Positions 1-5,251 are shown, counted from the stretch's first letter. The stretch is 8,192 nucleotides of DNA from Nitrosomonadales bacterium (GCA_003104895.1 PQAG01000117.1:3414-11605); one strand, 5' to 3'. The notes: generated from the letters alone by a model not told the origin. Made by a program: numbers and translations.

Positions 1-762
1 GCCGCCCAGCCCGGCGTGCGCTACTCGCTGCAAAACCCGCACGCCTACATCGAATCCAACATCACCGGTTTTCTGAATGTGCTGGAAGGCTGCCGCCACC
101 ACCAGGTCGAGCACCTGGTCTACGCCAGCAGCTCCAGCGTCTATGGCGCCAACACCCACATGCCTTTTTCCGTGCACGACAACGTGGATCACCCGGTCAG
201 CATTTACGCTGCCACCAAGAAATCCAGCGAGCTCATGGCGCATACCTACAGCCACCTTTTCGGCCTGCCCACCACCGGCCTGCGCTTTTTCACCGTTTAC
301 GGCCCATGGGGCCGGCCCGACATGTCGCCCTCGCTGTTCACCTCGGCGATCCGCGCCGGGCGCGCCATCGACGTGTTCAACCAGGGCAGGATGCGGCGCG
401 ACTTCACCTATATCGACGACATCGTCGAAGGCGTGGTGCGCGTGCTCGACCATACCGCCACCCCCGACCCGGCTTTCGACCGCAGCCAGCCGGACGCCGC
501 AACCAGCTATGCCCCGTTCCGCGTCTACAACATCGGCAATCACGAGCCGGTGGAGTTAATGGATTTTATCGGCACCATTGAAGATGCGCTGGGCATGAAG
601 GCGGTCAAGAACATGCTGCCGATGCAGGACGGCGACGTGGAAGCGACCTATGCCGACATCGATGACTTGCGTCAGGCCGTGGGGTTTTCACCGGCCACGC
701 CGCTGAAGGAAGGGGTGGAAAAGTTTGTGGCGTGGCATCGGGATTACTACAGGAACCAGTAA
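1..762 (+). CDS. UDP-glucuronate 4-epimerase-type NAD-dependent epimerase (3' part)
   Basis: This is the C-terminal 253 residues of an extended short-chain dehydrogenase. The open frame runs in from the left edge, so the start and the N-terminal Rossmann glycine motif (about 80 residues of a usual 335) lie outside. Visible hallmarks are the VYASSSSVYG strand with the catalytic serine region (about bases 118-147), the YAATK catalytic Tyr/Lys pair (codons at 205 and 217), the substrate-binding stretch RFFTVYGPWGRPDM, and RDFTYIDDIVEGV. This pattern matches the CapI/WbnF-like branch that interconverts UDP-glucuronate and UDP-galacturonate in the cytoplasm for capsule, LPS or exopolysaccharide synthesis. 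Substrate assignment is from family resemblance only. It ends 8 bp before the convergent yoeB stop and is the last gene before the toxin-antitoxin island. Confidence 0.93.
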   Translation, partial: AAQPGVRYSLQNPHAYIESNITGFLNVLEGCRHHQVEHLVYASSSSVYGANTHMPFSVHDNVDHPVSIYAATKKSSELMAHTYSHLFGLPTTGLRFFTVYGPWGRPDMSPSLFTSAIRAGRAIDVFNQGRMRRDFTYIDDIVEGVVRVLDHTATPDPAFDRSQPDAATSYAPFRVYNIGNHEPVELMDFIGTIEDALGMKAVKNMLPMQDGDVEATYADIDDLRQAVGFSPATPLKEGVEKFVAWHRDYYRNQ

Positions 763-770
763 GCTGCCGC

Positions 771-1022
771 CTAATAGTGATCTCGACACTGGGCGATCAA
801 GATGGTGTCATTCTTGACGGAGTAAACCAGGCGGTGGCAATCATCTATACGGCGCGACCAGAAGCCGGATAGCTGATGCTTGAGTGGTTCTGGCTTGCCA
901 ATTCCTGAAAACGGTTCACGCTCCATATCGCGGATCAACTGGTTGATGCGCTTGAGAATAGTGCGATCGGTTGCCTGCCAGTAGAGATAATCTTCCCACC
1001 CCCTGGACGCGAACTTAATCAT
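771..1022 (-). CDS. yoeB: YoeB toxin (ribosome-dependent mRNA interferase)
   Basis: The 83-residue protein is nearly full length against the 84-residue E. coli YoeB and shares its core signatures: WEDYLYWQATD, the GKPEPLKH turn, SGFWSRRI, HRLVYSV and a C-terminal HY. The catalytic residues known for E. coli YoeB (Glu46, Arg65, His83) correspond to Glu45, Arg64 and His82 here, so the enzyme looks active. YoeB binds the 70S ribosome and cleaves mRNA in the A site; YefM neutralises it. I chose ATG at 1022 because the protein then starts like YoeB; the longer reading from 1070 runs inside yefM. It overlaps the yefM 3' end by 8 bp, which indicates translational coupling and an antitoxin-first operon. 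Confidence 0.95.
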   Translation of the reverse strand: MIKFASRGWEDYLYWQATDRTILKRINQLIRDMEREPFSGIGKPEPLKHQLSGFWSRRIDDCHRLVYSVKNDTILIAQCRDHY

Positions 1023-1272
1023 CTGGCGCCAGATCTTTTGCGTCACCGCCTCCATTGCGAAGTTCTTCAACAGCCTCCATCAGACGTTTAGCGCCTTTGG
1101 GGTTGCGTAGCAGGTAAGCGGTTTCCTCCAGCGCATGGTAATCGTCCAGAGACATGATGACGACTGGTTTGCCACGCTGACTGGTCACCACCACCGGAAC
1201 ACGGTCATCGTTCACCTGACGCATCACATCAGCAAAATGCTGGCGCGTATAGCTATAGGTTAGGGCATCCAT
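1015..1272 (-). CDS. yefM: YefM antitoxin (Phd/YefM family)
   Basis: The 85-residue protein carries the Phd/YefM DNA-binding fold in its N-terminal half (TYSYTRQHFADVMRQV, then VVVTSQRGKPVVIMSLDDY) and the YefM-typical ALEETAYLLRNP segment, followed by an acidic C-terminal tail that would wrap YoeB. It neutralises YoeB and, with it, represses its own operon. The ATG at 1272 is preferred because an AGGAAGG ribosome-binding site sits just upstream; an in-frame GTG one codon earlier is possible. The gene leads the yefM-yoeB operon and has a recognisable -10 box with a TGTACA core about 20 bp upstream. Confidence 0.94.
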   Translation of the reverse strand: MDALTYSYTRQHFADVMRQVNDDRVPVVVTSQRGKPVVIMSLDDYHALEETAYLLRNPKGAKRLMEAVEELRNGGGDAKDLAPDD

Positions 1273-1292
1273 CACACCTTCCTCACAGAATT

Positions 1293-1301
1293 ATTGTACA
1301 A
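1293..1301 (-). promoter_or_regulatory. yefM -10 box with TGTACA operator core
   Basis: On the minus strand, TACAAT (1298-1293) is a good -10 hexamer about 20 bp before the yefM start. It overlaps the palindrome TTGTACAA (1294-1301). A TGTACA core is the known recognition element of YefM in E. coli, where it also covers the promoter. The -35 is weak: TTGTTG-like sequence lies at 15-17 bp spacing. Repressor binding here would block RNA polymerase directly. Confidence 0.6.
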
Positions 1302-1390
1302 ATCTTAGCACAACAACAATCATGTTGCAGCAGCCGTATCATCCGCTTCTGTCAGGAAACCCAGTCTGCTTTTTCTGAGACTCCCGCGCT

Positions 1391-1777
1391 CTACCAGAAA
1401 ACCTCGACTGGATAGCGCGCTATATGGCGGTCTGCGGTGATCAGCGCCATATTCTGCGATGCAGCCTGCGCAACCAGCATCCGGTCAAACGGATCATTGT
1501 GATGAGAAGGAAGGGTGGAGAGTTGCCTGATATGAGCAAGATTAATGGGCAAAATCTGCAAACCATTTTCACTCTTCTGCTGTTCGATAATTTCCGATAA
1601 TGGTTGCGGAAATGAGAGTTTGCCAGTACCTAATTTAATCTGCATTTCCCACGCACTGGCAATGCTCAAATAAAGCTGGTTATCCTGGCTTTCACATGCA
1701 GCATAAACTCGTAATGGCAAACGTTCAGGTTCTCTGTCCCACCAGATAAAGGCATGAGTATCCAGCAGTAAATTCAT
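1391..1777 (-). CDS. vapC: VapC toxin, PIN-domain ribonuclease
   Basis: This 128-residue PIN-domain protein has the family's acidic residues at the expected places: Asp6 in LLLDTHAFIWW, Glu44 in SAWEM, Asp95 and Asp98 in NDPFDRMLVAQA, and Asp116 in LITADRHIARY. These coordinate divalent metal for RNA cleavage; characterised VapC enzymes usually cut tRNA or rRNA, but the target cannot be read from sequence. The length is normal and no key residue is missing, so it should be active. The ATG overlaps the vapB stop by 4 bp (ATGA), the usual coupled arrangement. The subgroup with LDTHAFIWW often pairs with Phd-like antitoxins, as here. Confidence 0.94.
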   Translation of the reverse strand: MNLLLDTHAFIWWDREPERLPLRVYAACESQDNQLYLSIASAWEMQIKLGTGKLSFPQPLSEIIEQQKSENGLQILPINLAHIRQLSTLPSHHNDPFDRMLVAQAASQNMALITADRHIARYPVEVFW

Positions 1778-2022
1778 ACCGGCCCATCCCCAAGCCAGAA
1801 TTCATCCGGCAAGGGCTCATCAAAATCATCACTGATGTAAAAAGTTTCACCCTTATGCAGTCCAGCAACACGCTTCTTTTTTGGTGGTTCCAGCGGCACC
1901 AGCCTGATCAGCGGCTTGTTGGCCTTGGCAATGATCACTTCATCGCCTGCCAGCGCCTGCGCAAGCAGTTCCGAGAGGTGGGTTTTGGCATCATGAATAT
2001 TGACAATCCGGGTTTCCATCAT
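1774..2022 (-). CDS. vapB: VapB-type antitoxin (Phd/YefM-like)
   Basis: The 82-residue protein has an N-terminal Phd-like DNA-binding part (VNIHDAKTHLSELLAQAL, GDEVIIAKANKPLIRLVPL) and an acidic, aromatic C-terminal tail (YISDDFDEPLPDEFW) of the kind that inserts into the PIN active site. It is expected to neutralise the downstream VapC and autoregulate the operon. There are two tandem ATG codons (2022 and 2019) and no clear Shine-Dalgarno sequence; a promoter and a tandem 12-mer repeat lie directly upstream. The name follows from its partner; by fold it is closer to Phd than to the AbrB-type VapB. Confidence 0.9.
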   Translation of the reverse strand: MMETRIVNIHDAKTHLSELLAQALAGDEVIIAKANKPLIRLVPLEPPKKKRVAGLHKGETFYISDDFDEPLPDEFWLGDGPV

Positions 2023-2024
2023 TC

Positions 2025-2048
2025 AGTATCTAGCTAAGTATCTGGCTA
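2025..2048 (-). repeat. Tandem 12-mer upstream of vapB, putative operator
   Basis: Two head-to-tail 12-mers, AGTATCTAGCTA (2025-2036) and AGTATCTGGCTA (2037-2048), differ at one base. They lie between the vapB -10 box and the start codon, covering the predicted transcription start and leader. The position suits autorepression by the VapBC complex. Function is inferred from position only. Confidence 0.55.
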
Positions 2049-2077
2049 ATGCTATGACTGGCTTGAGTGGATGTCAA
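2049..2077 (-). promoter_or_regulatory. vapBC promoter
   Basis: On the minus strand, a perfect TTGACA -35 (2077-2072) is followed after 17 bp by TAGCAT (2054-2049), matching four of six -10 positions. Transcription would begin near 2042, only about 20 nt before the vapB start. The promoter lies 10 bp beyond the terminator of repeat copy 1, so vapBC is insulated from upstream transcription and has its own start. Confidence 0.65.
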
Positions 2078-2088
2078 GAATTCCCCGC

Positions 2089-2118
2089 AATAAAAAACGG
2101 GCGCCGGGGCGCCCGTTT
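2089..2118 (-). terminator. Rho-independent terminator (repeat copy 1)
   Basis: An 11-bp perfect stem (AAACGGGCGCC with GGCGCCCGTTT, 2095-2105 and 2108-2118) is followed on the minus strand by TTTTTTATT. It would stop transcripts coming from the RelE/ParE module before they reach the vapBC promoter. It derives from a porin terminator. Confidence 0.85.
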
Positions 2119-2156
2119 CAAGCTTCAGACTTCAGACCGGACTAGCCGGCCGGAAA

Positions 2157-2176
2157 TTAGAATGCGTGCTTGATGC
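2157..2176 (-). pseudogene. Porin 3' stub, last 5-6 codons
   Basis: Reading leftward, the bases encode IKHAF and a stop, matching MKHAF-stop of the intact porin at 3754. An unrelated TAA lies two codons upstream, so nothing longer is open. The stub lies exactly where a porin gene should end, next to a conserved porin terminator, and is taken as the relic of a lost porin paralogue. Confidence 0.65.
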
Positions 2177-2228
2177 TTTAACCTGGTGTTTCAACCGCTG
2201 AAAAGTGTGGTGTGCCCCATGTTTGGCT

Positions 2229-2426
2229 TCAGGCTGCAACCTGTTCAAATGAGAATTGCGGGATGTCAGCTCGGTCCCGGGCGTGCTCTACGGTGATGCC
2301 GCAAATATTGCCCTCGGAATCGAGATCCAGCAGCGTGTTTTCGTCCAGGTCCCGGCTCTCGCTCACATTCACCGATTTGAATTAAATATAAAGCGTGTCT
2401 GCATCCTGAAAATACTTGATTTTCAT
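2229..2426 (-). pseudogene. DUF2283 family gene with one in-frame stop
   Basis: Reading from ATG at 2426, a 65-codon frame begins MKIKYFQDADTLYI, meets TAA at 2384-2382 (codon 15), and continues cleanly as FKSVNVSESRDLDEN, then LLDLDSEGNICGITVEHA, to a TGA at 2229. This is a complete DUF2283 domain (compare the intact relative at 3230-3415). One base change (GAA to TAA, as the family often has an acidic residue or Arg after LYI) explains the break, and the rest of the frame is unspoiled, so the mutation looks recent or is a sequencing error. It starts 15 bp after the RelE/ParE toxin and may have been the third gene of that operon. DUF2283 proteins are small, of unknown biochemistry, and often lie beside DUF4258 genes. 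Confidence 0.8.
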
Positions 2427-2441
2427 GGCGTAAACCTTCTA

Positions 2442-2750
2442 TCAAGCACGTTGTTGACGGGTTTTTGGCCATTTTCCAGGATTACGTACGTCATGCAACA
2501 CAGCCAAAACATGGATGAGATTACCCTTTAGCGCAAAAAACATACCGTATGGGAATCGAGGAAGAAGCGCCCGGCGAACGCCGGGGATGACTTCAGCATA
2601 AAGCAGGGGCGCTTGCTCCAGGCGTTTTAGCTGTAACTCCACAGCGGCGATAAATTCCTCACCAAGCCCCACGCTTTGTAGTTCATACCATTCTTGAGCT
2701 TCGCCAATTTCACGTAATGCCCGCGATGAAAATTTCAGGCGGAACGCCAC
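2442..2750 (-). CDS. RelE/ParE superfamily toxin
   Basis: The 102-residue protein has the RelE/ParE plan: an N-terminal strand and two helices (LKFSSRALREIGEAQEWYE, GLGEEFIAAVELQLKRLEQ), then the beta core with RRALLPRFPYGMFFAL and a terminal VLAVLHDVRNPGKW. Family members either inhibit gyrase or cleave ribosome-bound mRNA, and the sequence alone does not decide which. Translation starts at GTG 2750, overlapping the antitoxin gene by 16 bp with no strong ribosome-binding site, which points to coupled translation. No truncation is visible. Confidence 0.9.
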   Translation of the reverse strand: MAFRLKFSSRALREIGEAQEWYELQSVGLGEEFIAAVELQLKRLEQAPLLYAEVIPGVRRALLPRFPYGMFFALKGNLIHVLAVLHDVRNPGKWPKTRQQRA

Positions 2751-2968
2751 GATGCATCTTTAAGGCGTGATTTTACTTGGTCCCAGGTATAACCTGCTTC
2801 CGGGTTTGCCTCGAATTCTGCCAGGCGTGCATTGAGTTCAGCCTTTAGTGCAGGCGAAATTTCCACAGCTTCAGGGACGGCAGCAACACTATCCCAAATC
2901 AACTCAACAATACGAATACGTTCCTGCACAGGGAGCTCAAGAATGTCGGAAATGGAGATTGTGTTCAT
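2735..2968 (-). CDS. Addiction module antitoxin, PF09720/TIGR02574 type
   Basis: The 77-residue acidic protein matches the small antitoxins that pair with RelE/ParE toxins: an N-terminal helix with ILELPVQERIRIVELIWDSV, a middle segment ISPALKAELNARLAEFEANP, and the characteristic GYTWDQVKSRLK near the end. I chose ATG 2968, with GAGG about 13 nt upstream; the frame is open to 3067, but that extension reads into the repeat flank and resembles no family member. It precedes and overlaps the toxin gene. The interval 2969-3054 shows no clear promoter, although a terminator lies just upstream at 3079-3109. Confidence 0.88.
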   Translation of the reverse strand: MNTISISDILELPVQERIRIVELIWDSVAAVPEAVEISPALKAELNARLAEFEANPEAGYTWDQVKSRLKDASWRSA

Positions 2969-3078
2969 ACCGGCACTGTACCCTCTTTTCGAGAAGTGCG
3001 CCAACGTGTCATTGAATGCTTGGGATAAATCAAATACTGTGTAAATTTCATTGGCGTAGCGTAGCAAAAAACGCAGGC

Positions 3079-3109
3079 AATAAAAAACGGGCGCCGGGGC
3101 GCCCGTTTT
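3079..3109 (-). terminator. Rho-independent terminator (repeat copy 2)
   Basis: A 12-bp perfect stem (3084-3095 with 3098-3109) is followed on the minus strand by a T-rich tract. It ends transcription from the DUF4258-DUF2283 operon and the porin stub, and insulates the antitoxin gene at 2968. Confidence 0.87.
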
Positions 3110-3146
3110 AAGCTTCAGACTTCAGACCGGACAAACCGGCCGGAAA

Positions 3147-3203
3147 TTACAAGATGTGCTTCATGCCGAGGGAGAAACCGCTCGGATCTTTAAGCCAAAA
3201 CTA
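3147..3203 (-). pseudogene. Porin 3' stub, about 15 codons
   Basis: The minus strand reads KDPSGFSLGMKHIL and a stop, against KDPSGFSLGMKHAF in the intact porin. The terminal Phe, needed for recognition by the outer-membrane assembly machinery, is lost (Leu), and a 2-bp indel next to the Lys codon breaks the frame further upstream. It is the remnant of a second porin gene whose body has been replaced by the DUF4258-DUF2283 pair. Confidence 0.75.
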
Positions 3204-3229
3204 CCGCCATTGCATTTGCTTCCTGTTTT

Positions 3230-3415
3230 TCAGGCAGCCTCTTTTATTGGCAGGCTTTGCCGCTTGCTGACGTAAAGCAATTCAATACCCAAAGTGTTCC
3301 CGTCCCGGTCAAAGTCGATGAGCACTCCTGGGCGCACTTCCTCTGTTTTGTCGATTACACCTTCCGCCAGTTCCAGATAAAGCGCATCGGCAATGGGATC
3401 AAATTCTATTTTCAT
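3230..3415 (-). CDS. DUF2283 family protein
   Basis: The 61-residue protein begins MKIEFDPIADALYLELAEG and contains VRPGVLIDFDRDGNTLGIELL, the two-strand pattern of DUF2283. Its start codon overlaps the stop of the upstream DUF4258 gene (ATGA, 3412-3415), so the two are co-translated. DUF2283 has no established activity; because it commonly pairs with DUF4258 in small two-gene operons and here sits among known toxin-antitoxin loci, it is a candidate antitoxin. That role is inference. It ends 27 bp before the porin stub of repeat copy 2. Confidence 0.88.
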   Translation of the reverse strand: MKIEFDPIADALYLELAEGVIDKTEEVRPGVLIDFDRDGNTLGIELLYVSKRQSLPIKEAA

Positions 3416-3660
3416 ATATCTCTCAATGTATCATCAAAATAGGCAGTAACGATGGTTACAGGCGCGATGGTTTCATTGTAAATCACGCGAAGAACCCTGA
3501 ACCCTTTTTCAGGGACAGGCAAAAGAACATGAACCAATGCCGGATCCAGCATATCGTTTTCTATTCTGGCCGGGAAATCAAGTGCGGCAGCAATCCATTC
3601 CGGTTTAATGCCACGGGACAAAACCCGCTTTTCAGCATGTGTGCTTAAATGAAATTCCAT
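3412..3660 (-). CDS. DUF4258 family protein, candidate toxin
   Basis: The 82-residue protein has the DUF4258 pattern: HLSTHAEKRVLSRGIKPEWI at the N-terminus, a central acidic strand, and GFRVLRVIYNE with IVTAYFDD at the end, a layout reminiscent of small RelE-like folds. The conserved His-Ala-x-x-Arg and the downstream Arg/Tyr residues are intact. I use ATG 3660; a TTG at 3687 would add nine residues from the repeat flank. No clear Shine-Dalgarno sequence is visible, and the porin terminator lies immediately upstream at 3686-3716, so a private promoter or readthrough must drive it. Toxin function is inferred from pairing with DUF2283 and context. Confidence 0.85.
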   Translation of the reverse strand: MEFHLSTHAEKRVLSRGIKPEWIAAALDFPARIENDMLDPALVHVLLPVPEKGFRVLRVIYNETIAPVTIVTAYFDDTLRDI

Positions 3661-3663
3661 GCT

Positions 3664-3805
3664 CGTAGTGTAGCAAAAAAACGGCAATAAAAAACGGGCG
3701 CCGAGGCGCCCGTTTTAAGCTTCAGACTTCAGACCGGACTTGCCGGCCGGAAATTAGAAGGCGTGCTTCATACCGAGGGAGAAGCCGCTCGGATCCTTGC
3801 CAGTA
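3664..3805 (-). repeat. Porin-end/terminator repeat, copy 3 (parental)
   Basis: This is the complete member of the three-copy family. It comprises the last 15-18 codons of the intact porin, its 37-bp spacer with tandem TTCAGAC, the terminator hairpin, and a 20-bp downstream flank that is also present in copy 2. It is the likely source, or the surviving sibling, of the stubs at 2157 and 3147. Confidence 0.88.
3686..3716 (-). terminator. Porin rho-independent terminator
   Basis: A 12-bp perfect stem (AAAACGGGCGCC at 3691-3702 with GGCGCCCGTTTT at 3705-3716, loop GA) is followed on the minus strand by TTTTTTATTG. It lies 37 bp after the porin stop and is a textbook terminator for this highly expressed class of gene. 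Confidence 0.92.
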
Positions 3806-4965
3806 ACGGTGCCAGGGTTGTCGCCATGGCCAGCAGAAGTGCTGAAGGCGCTGAAGTTGGCATCGCTGTCATTGTTGGTGCGGGCATAAGCAACATAGGC
3901 CGTGGTACGCTTGGACAGGGCGTAATCAGCACCAACAGCAACCATGTTGGCGCCGGTTTGATCCAGACCGTCATAACCACTCAGGTCGTTAGCCTTGTAG
4001 TATTGAGCCTTGATCGTGGTTGCGCCCATCTTGTATGCGCCGCCCAGACCCCACATCTTGCGATCCAGGTTGTCGATACCGGTCACATTGCTGGTCTTTT
4101 GGTACAGACCGGTCACTTTGAAGTCACCGAAGTTGTAGCCGCCAACCAGACGCCAGGAGCTTTGGTTTTTCAGGTCGAGAAGAACGTTACAGCTTGTAGC
4201 AGGAGCAGTACAAATATCACTTGCAGTGTCATTGGTAATAGCAACTACGTTGTCGACATTGCTCAGGTTGTGACGCTCGTAACCCAGACCCAGCATCAGG
4301 GGGCCGCTGGCATACTTGGCCATGGCGCTCCATGCAGTCACGGATTCTTCCTGAGTAGCGCCAGCAAGGCCAGTGGTCACACCCATAGTGCCCGCATTCA
4401 GGGCGGAAACTTCCATGGCATTGGACACATAAGCCAGGGCACCGCTGAAGCCGCTCACTTCAGGAGTCAGATAAGCGATCACGTTGGAAGGACGCAGGTC
4501 CATCAATGCATTGGTGCCATCAGCGAAGTTAATCAGATTGCGGGAATCACCGATCTGGTCGCCAAACAGGTCAACGCTGCGGCCAACCAGTTTGAACGGG
4601 GTGTCATGAATGCCGAGGATGGCAGTACCGAAACCGCCAGACAGGCCAGCGTAGCTGTTGCGGCTGGTCAGGGTGTTGGCGCCCGTGCCCGTGCCGGTAG
4701 CGCCCATGCCAACCAGGGATTCCATCTGCCAGACAGCTTTCAGGCCATTGCCCAGATCTTCGGTGCCCTTGAAGCCGATGTAGGAAGAGTTGCTGGAAAT
4801 GTTGGTTTCACGATCATTGTTAGTACCGGCCATGCTGGAGTTGCCGTTCAGGCTGTCCACGGACATGTGCACGGAACCGTAAATCTGCACGTTGCCAGAA
4901 TCGGCCATTGCAGCAGCAGGGGCCAGAGCGGCAGCGATTGCTACAGCGATGAGTTTCTTGTTCAT
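3754..4965 (-). CDS. Outer-membrane porin (Gram-negative Porin_4 type)
   Basis: The 403-residue protein starts with a clear Sec signal peptide (MNKKLIAVAIAAALAPAAAMA, cleavage after about residue 21), and the mature protein begins DSGNVQIYGSVHMSV. Alternating beta-strand segments follow (SSYIGFKGTEDLGNGLKAVW, WRLVGGYNFGDFKVTGLYQ, YALSKRTTAYVAYARTNND), and the chain ends FSLGMKHAF with the C-terminal Phe used for BAM-dependent assembly. It should form a trimeric 16-strand general diffusion channel. A good ribosome-binding site (TAGGAGA) lies 6 nt before ATG 4965, and a strong terminator follows. It is the only intact non-TA gene inside the island, and its 3' end has been copied twice downstream. 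No convincing sigma-70 promoter was found; a TAAAAT box near 4986 lacks a good -35. Confidence 0.96.
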   Translation of the reverse strand: MNKKLIAVAIAAALAPAAAMADSGNVQIYGSVHMSVDSLNGNSSMAGTNNDRETNISSNSSYIGFKGTEDLGNGLKAVWQMESLVGMGATGTGTGANTLTSRNSYAGLSGGFGTAILGIHDTPFKLVGRSVDLFGDQIGDSRNLINFADGTNALMDLRPSNVIAYLTPEVSGFSGALAYVSNAMEVSALNAGTMGVTTGLAGATQEESVTAWSAMAKYASGPLMLGLGYERHNLSNVDNVVAITNDTASDICTAPATSCNVLLDLKNQSSWRLVGGYNFGDFKVTGLYQKTSNVTGIDNLDRKMWGLGGAYKMGATTIKAQYYKANDLSGYDGLDQTGANMVAVGADYALSKRTTAYVAYARTNNDSDANFSAFSTSAGHGDNPGTVTGKDPSGFSLGMKHAF

Positions 4966-5116
4966 ATAAATCTCCTAAAAATTTCGATTTTAGAGTTGCT
5001 TAGCAGAGGGTTGCCCATCCACTTAACCTCTCTCTAATTGAGAAGTTGAAGCCATTCTTGCAAATAGTCGAAGTCAGGCGCAAGCATTAACTGCAGTTTC
5101 CGCAACACACCCTGGC

Positions 5117-5142
5117 AAGCTGTTGCGTTTTTGCAACAGCTT
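5117..5142. repeat. Perfect 10-bp inverted repeat
   Basis: Arms AAGCTGTTGC (5117-5126) and GCAACAGCTT (5133-5142) flank a six-base loop GTTTTT. No T-tract follows on either strand, so it is not an obvious terminator. It lies about 150 bp upstream of the porin start and could be a regulator site or an RNA hairpin. Confidence 0.6.
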
Positions 5143-5164
5143 TGGGTAATGGGTGAGGGGCCCG

Positions 5165-5184
5165 CCCTGAGCGCAGCCGAAGGG
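5165..5184. repeat. REP-like interspersed sequence
   Basis: The sequence CCCTGAGCGCAGCCGAAGGG has the imperfect palindromic form of a short repeat common in intergenic DNA of many proteobacteria. Only one copy is in this window, so the call rests on recognition. Confidence 0.4.
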
Positions 5185-5222
5185 TCACGCCCTTGAAATA
5201 AACAAAAGTGGTGAATTTTTTC

Positions 5223-5251
5223 TTTACATACACAACAGATCTGTTTATTAT
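5223..5251 (+). promoter_or_regulatory. hicAB promoter
   Basis: TTTACA (5223-5228) and TATTAT (5246-5251), each one base off consensus, are separated by an ideal 17 bp. Transcription would start at about 5258, practically on the hicA ATG at 5259, predicting a leaderless or nearly leaderless hicA mRNA. Confidence 0.72.
5234..5245. promoter_or_regulatory. Putative HicB operator, perfect palindrome
   Basis: AACAGATCTGTT is a perfect 12-bp palindrome occupying the spacer between the -35 and -10 boxes of the hicAB promoter. HicB here has a C-terminal helix-turn-helix, so it is the natural repressor. Binding would exclude RNA polymerase. Confidence 0.6.

Larger units (their letters stand above)
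2087..2176 (-). repeat. Porin-end/terminator repeat, copy 1
   Basis: This is the first of three copies of a unit holding a terminator hairpin, a spacer containing the tandem 7-mer TTCAGAC, the CCGGCCGG motif and the last codons of a porin. Over the spacer and terminator it is nearly identical to 3076-3149 and 3683-3756, with changes limited mostly to a three-base position (TAG, AAA, TTG) and the hairpin loop. Only about 18 bp of porin coding sequence remain here. The sequence beyond it on the left is not shared with the other copies. Confidence 0.85.
3055..3203 (-). repeat. Porin-end/terminator repeat, copy 2
   Basis: This copy shares about 110 bp with copy 3, and a further shared flank (GTAGCGTAGCAAAAAACG against GTAGTGTAGCAAAAAAACG) on the downstream side of the terminator, which copy 1 lacks. 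The porin coding part is longer than in copy 1, about 15-18 codons, and similarity fades gradually after about 3195 with a 2-bp indel. It separates the RelE/ParE module from the DUF4258-DUF2283 pair. Confidence 0.88.
4966..5222. other. Divergent porin-hicA intergenic region
   Basis: About 290 bp separate the two divergent genes. The part nearest the porin is AT-rich, with the porin ribosome-binding site. The middle holds a perfect 10-bp inverted repeat (5117-5142), and 5165-5184 resembles the widespread CCCTGAGCG/GAAGGG interspersed repeat. No additional gene is supported; an open minus-strand frame through here and hicA (5034-5375) has no family resemblance. Confidence 0.5.

Noticed and set aside
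77..559. Overlapping plus-strand frames inside the epimerase gene
   Set aside because: They are out-of-frame shadows rich in Pro, Ser and Arg, as expected for GC-rich coding sequence.
1362..1382. Possible vapC terminator (AGTCT/AGACT hairpin)
   Set aside because: The stem is only five clean pairs, with no T-tract after it on the minus strand.
2266..2472. A 68-codon minus-strand frame near the RelE/ParE toxin
   Set aside because: It is an alternative frame across the DUF2283 pseudogene; the DUF2283 frame with one stop explains the sequence better.
3763..5037. A 424-codon open frame antisense to the porin
   Set aside because: It is the mirror of a highly biased porin gene, has no recognisable domain, and runs opposite to a gene with signal peptide, ribosome-binding site and terminator.
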